From: a virus
IMG/VR virus record: IMGVR_UViG_3300021438_000065
Location: 1 to 25,249 of that record
DNA length: 25,249 nucleotides
Reading direction: 5' to 3' (one strand)
Of the stretch, positions 21,734 through 25,249 are shown piece after piece (positions within the stretch are counted from its first letter, which is position 1; every line of letters starts with the position of its first letter). Under the pieces are notes generated by a model. That model searched no databases and was not told the DNA's origin. It was given only the letters and a program-made list of their open reading frames with translations. A program made the translations under genes and the position numbers.

Positions 21734-21871
21734 ATGAAAATTTAGGATCCCTACAAAAGAAAGGACGGTCGGTCACACATCATAATAATTAATAACAAAA
21801 AAAGAATTACCATCTCTTATCCAAGGTTTTTATTGGAACAACATTTACAAAGTCTTAATAAAGGTAAATAA
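21734..21871 (+). pseudogene. Remnant of an HNH-type homing endonuclease N-terminus with amber codon 4
   Basis: AAGGAA precedes ATG 21734, but codon 4 is TAG. Beyond it the frame reads 'DPYKRKDGRSHIIIINNKKR' then 'ITISYPRFLLEQHL', the N-terminal pattern of phage HNH endonucleases ('Y.R.DGR..(V/I).......(K/R)..(S)YPRYLME.HLGR'), and stops after 45 codons, before the HNH catalytic region. Truncation plus the nonsense codon suggest a decayed homing endonuclease, next to a tRNA as is common. A copy of the GGTCGGTCA motif lies inside. Confidence 0.5.
21767..21776 (+). repeat. GGTCGGTCAC motif copy (one mismatch)
   Basis: Matches 9 of 10 bases of GGTCGGTCAT and lies in the HNH remnant. Confidence 0.5.
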
Positions 21872-21872
21872 A

Positions 21873-22238
21873 ATAAAACTCTTTTCTTTAATTTTTGTTG
21901 CACTTCTCTCTGTTGCTTGTTCAAAAACTGCTGAACAAAAGATCGAAAGTAATATTAATTCATCAATTCATGCACTCACAGAAGACGAGCGACCACTTGC
22001 ACAAATGAATGCAAAAGCATTCTTTGAAAAAGAATTCCCTGTTGAAAAAAATGGAGAACTCACCAAAGAACGAGGAGCATTCCTCGAATGTCGACCATCT
22101 GACAGTAACTTCAATGGTCTGGTTACATGTAAAGGTCTTGTTCCTCAACATAAGGGAGGATTCCGAGAAGTTACACGTTACTGTGGATATAAAAAAGAAC
22201 TTGTGGGATGTTCAGACGAGGACACTGTATCCAAATAA
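21873..22238 (+). CDS. Small lipoprotein with no standard start codon (AUA candidate start)
   Basis: The frame 21873-22238 encodes a lipoprotein signal (KLFSLIFVALLSVACSK) with the lipobox SVAC, so Cys-17 would be lipidated and the rest (AEQKIESNINSSIHAL..., 104 residues) lie in the periplasm or outer surface. The mature part has four Cys (ECRPSD, TCKGL, YCGYKK, GCSDED) that could form disulfides. No ATG, GTG or TTG precedes the signal peptide. An ATA at 21873 sits exactly where Met is expected, with AAGG 8 bases upstream. An internal ATG (22005) would drop the signal. Either ATA is used, or the start was lost by ATG to ATA. Possible roles are superinfection exclusion or envelope modification. 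Confidence 0.55.
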   Translation: MKLFSLIFVALLSVACSKTAEQKIESNINSSIHALTEDERPLAQMNAKAFFEKEFPVEKNGELTKERGAFLECRPSDSNFNGLVTCKGLVPQHKGGFREVTRYCGYKKELVGCSDEDTVSK

Positions 22239-22246
22239 ATAATAGT

Positions 22247-22322
22247 GGGCGGTTAGCTCAGTAGGTAGAGCTGCGGACTCATAATCCGTAGGTCACTGGT
22301 TCAAATCCAGTACCGCCCACCA
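22247..22322 (+). tRNA. tRNA with CAU anticodon (Ile2 more likely than Met)
   Basis: A 76-nt tRNA: GGGCGGT pairs fully with ACCGCCC, then A and encoded CCA. D arm with TAGCTCAGTAGGTAGAGC; anticodon stem GCGGA/TCCGT with loop CTCATAA, anticodon CAT; T arm ACTGG-TTCAAAT-CCAGT. The region around the anticodon and T arm ('GACTCATAATC', then 'GGTC.CTGGTTCAA.TCCAG') resembles bacterial tRNA-Ile2(k2CAU) more than elongator tRNA-Met. As Ile2 it would read AUA, frequent in this phage. Confidence 0.9.
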
Positions 22323-22330
22323 ATCATAAT

Positions 22331-22409
22331 GAGTAATTAATTCAACTGGTAGAACAACAATTCCCGGACTCCAACATAGTTATAAGTTCGAGCCCTGTAT
22401 CACTCACCA
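22331..22409 (+). pseudogene. Degenerate tRNA (Trp-like), probably non-functional
   Basis: GAGTAAT pairs with ATCACTC except one A-C mismatch, then A-CCA. The D arm (TAATTCAACTGGTAGAAC) and the T loop TTCGAGC are tRNA-like, closest to tRNA-Trp. The T stem ATAAG/CCTGT has a mismatch, and I cannot fold a 5-bp anticodon stem with U33. The order GACTCCAAC suggests a former CCA anticodon. It looks like a decaying tRNA gene. Confidence 0.5.
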
Positions 22410-22419
22410 AGGAACATAA

Positions 22420-22641
22420 ATGAGATATCATATCGGTGATGTTGTTGAATATGTAGGTACTGATATATGGAGTAAAAGACATATTATCCATGAAATAAGT
22501 CATCATGAAGGAGATTTATCTCCTGTATATTCAACAAATAAAGGAGCATGGTTTACAGGAGAAGATTTTAAACTAATTAGAAGAGCTAATAAAAAATCTC
22601 TACGTAAATTAAAAAAAGATATAAGTGCTGAGTATAAGTAA
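22420..22641 (+). CDS. Hypothetical small SH3-like protein
   Basis: A 73-residue protein with AAGGA 7 bases before the ATG. The start 'MRYHIGDVVEYVGTDIWSKRHII' and 'GAWFTGEDFKLI' resemble small SH3-barrel phage proteins ('Y.(V/I)GD.V.Y.G......G....I.......W...EDF.LI'). The C-terminal tail is basic (RRANKKSLRKLKKDI). Function unknown. Its 3' end overlaps the next gene by 17 nt if that gene starts at the GTG. Confidence 0.6.
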   Translation: MRYHIGDVVEYVGTDIWSKRHIIHEISHHEGDLSPVYSTNKGAWFTGEDFKLIRRANKKSLRKLKKDISAEYK

Positions 22642-22975
22642 TATCTTTATTTTCGGAAGTAATGAAGCTGGTCGTCATGGTAAAGGTGCTGCTCTTTATG
22701 CAAGAAAATATTTTAATGCAACCTATGGTCAAGGTTATGGATTACAAGATCGGTCATTCGCTATACCAACAAAAGATTACAACATCCAAACACTCCCCAT
22801 AACAAAAATAAAAATCTATGTAGATAAATTCATTAAATTTGCAGAAGAAAATCCACAATACACATTTAATCTTACTAGAATAGGTTGTGGATTAACAGAA
22901 TATAAAGACGAAGAAATCTCTCCTCTCTTTAAAAATACACCTAATAATGTAAATAAACCTCTAGGATGGAACTAA
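22625..22975 (+). CDS. A1S_2505-type phage protein, macro-domain-like
   Basis: The body 'NIFIFGSNEAGRHGKGAALYARKYFNATYGQGYGLQDRSFAIPTKD...TRIGCGLTEYKDEEISPLF..TPNNVNKPLGW' follows the pattern of the phage protein family annotated A1S_2505-like ('NIFVFGSN.AGRHGAGAA..A....GA..G.G.GL.G.SYAIPTKD....IGCGLAG....I.PLF...P.NV..P.W'). It has the look of a macro-like, nucleotide-binding alpha/beta fold. Relatives typically begin M-(S)-NIF. Here that position is ATA (22634), and the only accepted codon near is GTG 22625. Binding of NAD-derived metabolites (anti-defence) is speculation. Confidence 0.72.
   Translation: MLSISNIFIFGSNEAGRHGKGAALYARKYFNATYGQGYGLQDRSFAIPTKDYNIQTLPITKIKIYVDKFIKFAEENPQYTFNLTRIGCGLTEYKDEEISPLFKNTPNNVNKPLGWN
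22748..22757 (+). repeat. GATCGGTCAT motif copy (one mismatch)
   Basis: Matches 9 of 10 bases of GGTCGGTCAT, inside the A1S_2505-like gene, read in frame as Asp-Arg-Ser. Confidence 0.5.
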
Positions 22976-22976
22976 A

Positions 22977-23198
22977 ATGACTAATGAAGAAAAGCTTACT
23001 GTATTTAAAACTTGGCTTAACGGTACTCAAATTCTATATAAACTAAAATCTATACCAGATATAGACATTAACTGGCAACAAATTACAGACCCCATTTGGG
23101 ATTTTGATTTTTATGATTATAAAACACAAATACAACAAAGACCTCAATTTGTTAAATTCATTAATGAATCCGAAATCTTAATTGAAGAGGAAAAATAA
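22977..23198 (+). CDS. Small phage protein with W-x-F-x-x-Y motif
   Basis: A 73-residue protein starting one base after the previous gene. The pattern 'EEKLTVFKTWLNGTQILYK...WQQITDPIWDFDFYDYKTQIQQRP' fits a small domain common in phages ('I...(W/L).(N/D)G..I.........W......P.W(D/N)F...(D/F)YR(I)').  The next gene holds a second version, so the two are likely paralogues. Function unknown; the domain might bind nucleotides or proteins. Confidence 0.6.
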   Translation: MTNEEKLTVFKTWLNGTQILYKLKSIPDIDINWQQITDPIWDFDFYDYKTQIQQRPQFVKFINESEILIEEEK

Positions 23199-23199
23199 A

Positions 23200-23514
23200 A
23201 TGACACCACAAGAAATAATTGACGTTATTACAGCATATAATGATGGAAAACAAATTGAATATAGAGGCATTTTAGAGAACACATGGTATCCTGCTGATAA
23301 ACCAAAATGGAATTTTATTTCTTTTACTTTCAGAATTGCACCAAAACAAACAAAAGTACTTTATCAATTTTTAGTAAAAGAAGGATCATATTTCCATGCT
23401 AGCTCTACTTTCTTCTCTACTTTAGAAGAAGCAAAAAACTACTACAACAAACAATATCAAACTATAGTACCTATCCAACGTCTTGACTATACCAAATGTA
23501 CCATCGAGGAATAA
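23200..23514 (+). CDS. Small phage protein, paralogue of the gene upstream
   Basis: I start at ATG 23200 (104 residues), with GAGGA 8 bases upstream and one base past the previous stop, rather than at the TTG inside that gene. Residues 1-50 ('TPQEIIDVITAYNDGKQIEY...WYPADKPKWNFISFTFRI') repeat the 'DGKQI.(Y)...W...(D/K)P.W(N/D)F..F.(Y/F)RI' motif of its neighbour. The remaining residues form a second segment (LYQFLVKEGSYFHASSTFFS, TLEEAKNYYNKQYQTIVPI) that looks like a small alpha/beta domain. Function unknown. Confidence 0.62.
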   Translation: MTPQEIIDVITAYNDGKQIEYRGILENTWYPADKPKWNFISFTFRIAPKQTKVLYQFLVKEGSYFHASSTFFSTLEEAKNYYNKQYQTIVPIQRLDYTKCTIEE

Positions 23515-23516
23515 TA

Positions 23517-24359
23517 ATGTTCTATATCCTACGTCGTCATGGTCTTGGTAATGGTTCTACCAAAGCAATTCAACAATATTCACAACATCCAATTACAATT
23601 CTTCGATCTGACAATTTACCTGTTTTAAATAACAAAGATACTGTATTACGTTGGGGATGTACAACAAGCATACCATGCCATGTTGATGACACACCAAAAG
23701 TTCTCAACAATACAAAAAGCATCCACTATAGTAATAATAAAAAAGAATTTCGTCTAATCTTACAAATAAAACATCCAGAAATTACACCTAAAACTTGGCT
23801 TGTTTCCGAAGACGAGAAAATTACTTTCCCTTGCATTATTAGACCACAAAATCATGCACAAGGAAAACATCTTTATCTTTGTAGTTCTTATACAGAACTT
23901 CTTAACACTTGTAACAAATTCACATTTTTAGATACTGGATATATCTCAAAATATATCCCCAAAGTAGCAGAATATCGTGTTTGTTTTATACAAGGTCTTG
24001 TTGCTTGGGTAGCACAAAAAACACCAAAAGACCCACAAGATATCGCTTGGAATGTAGCTCAAGGTAGTAGATTTAATAATCTACGCTGGAAACAATGGCC
24101 AATCTCTGTTATTGAAGCTGCTTACAAAGCATACATCCTTAGTGGATTATATCTAGGTGGTGTTGATGTAATGGTAGATAAAGATGGTCGGTCATTTGTA
24201 TTAGAAATTAATTCCGCACCATCACATACAAGTCCATATCGCCAACAATGCACTACAAAATGTATTGATTATGGAATTACCAATAATAATTTTAAACATT
24301 TACAACCAAATGAAGAATTCAAAAAATACGGCAAATGGCTCCATCCAGCCCTTAAATAA
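23517..24359 (+). CDS. ATP-grasp fold ligase
   Basis: A 280-residue protein (ATG 23517, GAGGA 6 bases upstream). Its layout is that of phage-encoded ATP-grasp enzymes: an N-terminal 'VLRWGCTTSIP...NTKSIHYSNNKKEFRLIL', 'FPCIIRPQNHAQGKHLYLCSS' (the central ATP-lid strand and glycine-rich loop), 'YISKYIPKVAEYRVCFIQGLVAWVAQKTPKDP..IAWNVAQGSRFNN', and 'YLGGVDVMVDKDGRSFVLEINSAPSHTSPYRQQ' (metal-binding Asp, Glu and Asn of the final strand: VLEINSAP). Such enzymes join a carboxylate to an amine through an acyl phosphate, as in RimK or peptide ligases. The substrate is unknown. A glutamine-amidotransferase-like gene is downstream. Confidence 0.82.
   Translation: MFYILRRHGLGNGSTKAIQQYSQHPITILRSDNLPVLNNKDTVLRWGCTTSIPCHVDDTPKVLNNTKSIHYSNNKKEFRLILQIKHPEITPKTWLVSEDEKITFPCIIRPQNHAQGKHLYLCSSYTELLNTCNKFTFLDTGYISKYIPKVAEYRVCFIQGLVAWVAQKTPKDPQDIAWNVAQGSRFNNLRWKQWPISVIEAAYKAYILSGLYLGGVDVMVDKDGRSFVLEINSAPSHTSPYRQQCTTKCIDYGITNNNFKHLQPNEEFKKYGKWLHPALK
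24186..24195 (+). repeat. GGTCGGTCAT motif copy
   Basis: Exact 10-nt copy in the ATP-grasp gene, read as Gly-Arg-Ser, a different frame from the copy at 21070. Confidence 0.6.
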
Positions 24360-24492
24360 AAGAATAAGAGTTAAAGAAATTTTCTTAAATTATTGTGAAA
24401 ATAGTGGTGAACCTGACTATTGGGAAAAAAGACTTTCTCCCAAAGATATTCGCTACATCTTAGCCCCAGAGCATAGAAAAACACCTAAGTAA
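24310..24492 (+). CDS. Small hypothetical protein with uncertain start
   Basis: The protein-like part is 'RVKEIFLNYCENSGEPDYWEKRLSPKDIRYILAPEHRKTPK', after the ATP-grasp stop codon (TAA 24357-24359). The nearest ATG in frame is 24310, inside the ATP-grasp gene and without a ribosome site. An ATA at 24364, five bases past that stop, would give a compact 42-residue protein starting M-R-V-K-E. I keep the ATG as the formal start. Not recognised. Confidence 0.45.
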   Translation: MKNSKNTANGSIQPLNKRIRVKEIFLNYCENSGEPDYWEKRLSPKDIRYILAPEHRKTPK

Positions 24493-24560
24493 TACCTACC
24501 TATCACCTATATAAAACAAATGCCTTCTAGGCCCCTTCCTGTTCGTTTTAGAGGTATTCT

Positions 24561-24737
24561 ATGAGTCTCCCAACAGTCAAAATTCTACCTTGTTCTTGTA
24601 AAAATGAATTTCAAGACAAAACTTACAATAAAAACCAACGTGTTCATAATAGAGGACAAGAAAAAGGAACACATGATAACCCATATGCTGAATATAAATG
24701 TACAGTTTGTCTAAACAAACAACAACATTCTAAATAA
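24561..24737 (+). CDS. 58-residue zinc-binding-like protein
   Basis: ATG 24561 with GAGG 7 bases before it. Cysteines occur as PCSCK (residues 11-13) and KCTVC (47-50) with 'QDKTYNKNQRVHNR' between. This fits a family of small phage zinc proteins ('PCSC.H.FQD..YG...RVHN.......(Y/W).CTVC'). Function unknown. It ends two bases before the next ATG. Confidence 0.65.
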   Translation: MSLPTVKILPCSCKNEFQDKTYNKNQRVHNRGQEKGTHDNPYAEYKCTVCLNKQQHSK

Positions 24738-24738
24738 A

Positions 24739-25089
24739 ATGATCCAAGACAAAATAGTACTCTATAAAGAAACAAAAAGACCACAACCACAAAAGCAAAC
24801 ACAAAACAAATGGCCTATACCATACAAAACACAACTTACAGAAACTTTAAGACAACTTGCAATAAAAGAAGCTATTACAGAAGGTATTAAACCAAACAAA
24901 GTCTTTGTAGATAAAATAAATCCAAATAAAACAATAAAGATTTTAAAATTTTTACCTCTACAAGAATGTCTACTTACTGGGGATGATTCTACAAATTTCA
25001 ATTTTATTCAAGCTGAAGTAAAAAATAGTACAACACATGTAACATCTATTTATACAATAAATGAAATCTTATGGATCTATGATGTATAA
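24739..25089 (+). CDS. Hypothetical protein in the ligase cluster
   Basis: A 116-residue protein directly after the zinc protein, with no clear ribosome site, so likely coupled. A basic N-terminal stretch (KETKRPQPQKQTQNKWPIP) precedes a helix (LTETLRQLAIKEAITEGI) and then a beta-rich part (KVFVDKINPNKTIKILKFLP; THVTSIYTINEILWIYDV). Not recognised. It lies between the ATP-grasp gene and the amidotransferase-like gene, whose ATG is inside its last codons. Confidence 0.6.
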   Translation: MIQDKIVLYKETKRPQPQKQTQNKWPIPYKTQLTETLRQLAIKEAITEGIKPNKVFVDKINPNKTIKILKFLPLQECLLTGDDSTNFNFIQAEVKNSTTHVTSIYTINEILWIYDV

Positions 25090-25249
25090 AGTAGCTCATG
25101 CTTGGTATCCAGATAACAACCCATTCACATGTTTTGAAAATACTTTCACCAAAATTAATTTAAAAGACCTTACAAAAGAACATGTATTATTTCTTTGGGG
25201 TGGTGAAGATATTGCTACTGAAATTTACAATGAAACTCCCTGTAAATTT
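25082..25249 (+). CDS. Class I glutamine amidotransferase-like protein, 5' part (runs off right edge)
   Basis: ATG 25082 lies inside the end of the preceding gene (8-nt overlap), and the frame stays open for 56 codons to the window edge. It reads MYKVAHAWYPDNNPFTCFEN...HVLFLWGGEDIATEIYNETPC. The strand 'VLFLWGGEDI...IY' corresponds to the 'L(V)(L)PGG.D(I/V)...LY' start of class I amidotransferases and gamma-glutamyl hydrolases, as annotated in phages ('FWGG.D(I/V)..(S/A).LY'). The catalytic Cys-His-Glu would lie beyond the edge, so activity cannot be judged. Next to an ATP-grasp ligase it could belong to a peptide or amide forming pathway. Confidence 0.55.
   Translation, partial: MYKVAHAWYPDNNPFTCFENTFTKINLKDLTKEHVLFLWGGEDIATEIYNETPCKF

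Noticed and set aside
24520-24564. 14-residue ORF (MPSRPLPVRFRGIL) coupled by ATGA to the zinc protein
   Set aside because: No ribosome site; the zinc protein has its own GAGG. Could be a leader peptide but cannot be supported.
1-25249. CRISPR array, insertion sequence, integrase or attachment site
   Set aside because: No regularly spaced repeats with unique spacers, no transposase or recombinase ORF; the 5' tRNA-Leu fragment lacks the 3' half that tRNA attachment sites usually retain.

Overview
This window is a stretch of a tailed double-stranded DNA bacteriophage genome, not a bacterial chromosome. The evidence is a full head-packaging and morphogenesis module (small and large terminase, portal, scaffold, major capsid, head-tail connectors), tight overlapping gene packing, phage tRNAs and many tiny unrecognised early genes. 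The connector genes resemble P22 gp4 and gp10, which points to a short-tailed (podovirus-like) virion. The DNA is AT-rich overall. Promoters with near-perfect sigma70 hexamers, GGAG-type ribosome sites and a Fur-box-like palindrome suggest a proteobacterial, possibly gammaproteobacterial, host; that is inference. No integrase, repressor, polymerase or endolysin is visible.

Layout. (1) Positions 1-17220 form one leftward late operon. Read from its promoter the order is: terminase small subunit, a Dps/DUF5856-like helical protein, endonuclease VII, a small HNH-like protein, terminase large subunit, portal, a small ORF, a GroES-like co-chaperonin, scaffold, three head genes including the major capsid protein, small structural and spike proteins, a large GC-richer spike/carbohydrate-binding protein, a short lectin-like fibre, a one-TM holin candidate, gp4-like connector, a glycine-rich virion protein, gp10-like connector, and a fibre gene running off the left end. 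Two leftward hairpin terminators (after the major capsid gene and after the next gene) probably tune the ratio of capsid protein to downstream products.

(2) Positions 17221-18205 are a gene-free control region. Two near-consensus, extended -10 promoters sit back to back across a 58-bp A/T tract. The rightward one feeds an ~810-nt leader with no convincing ORF that ends in a textbook intrinsic terminator immediately before the first rightward gene. The leader also carries a Fur-box-like palindrome, complementary G and C tracts and a 13-nt long-distance inverted repeat.

(3) Positions 18206-21100 are rightward small genes of visibly higher GC, mostly unrecognised, with structured gaps that share a 10-nt motif (GGTCGGTCAT).

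(4) Positions 21100-22420 are an AT-rich tRNA region. It has an intact tRNA-Leu(UAA) with its own promoter, an intact CAU-anticodon tRNA, remnants of two more tRNAs, two small ORFs interrupted by amber codons, and a lipoprotein gene with no standard start codon.

(5) Positions 22420-25249 are AT-rich rightward accessory genes: a macro-like A1S_2505-type protein, two related small proteins, an ATP-grasp ligase, small zinc-binding proteins, and the start of a class I glutamine-amidotransferase-like gene. The last, with the ATP-grasp enzyme, hints at a small peptide or metabolite ligation pathway.
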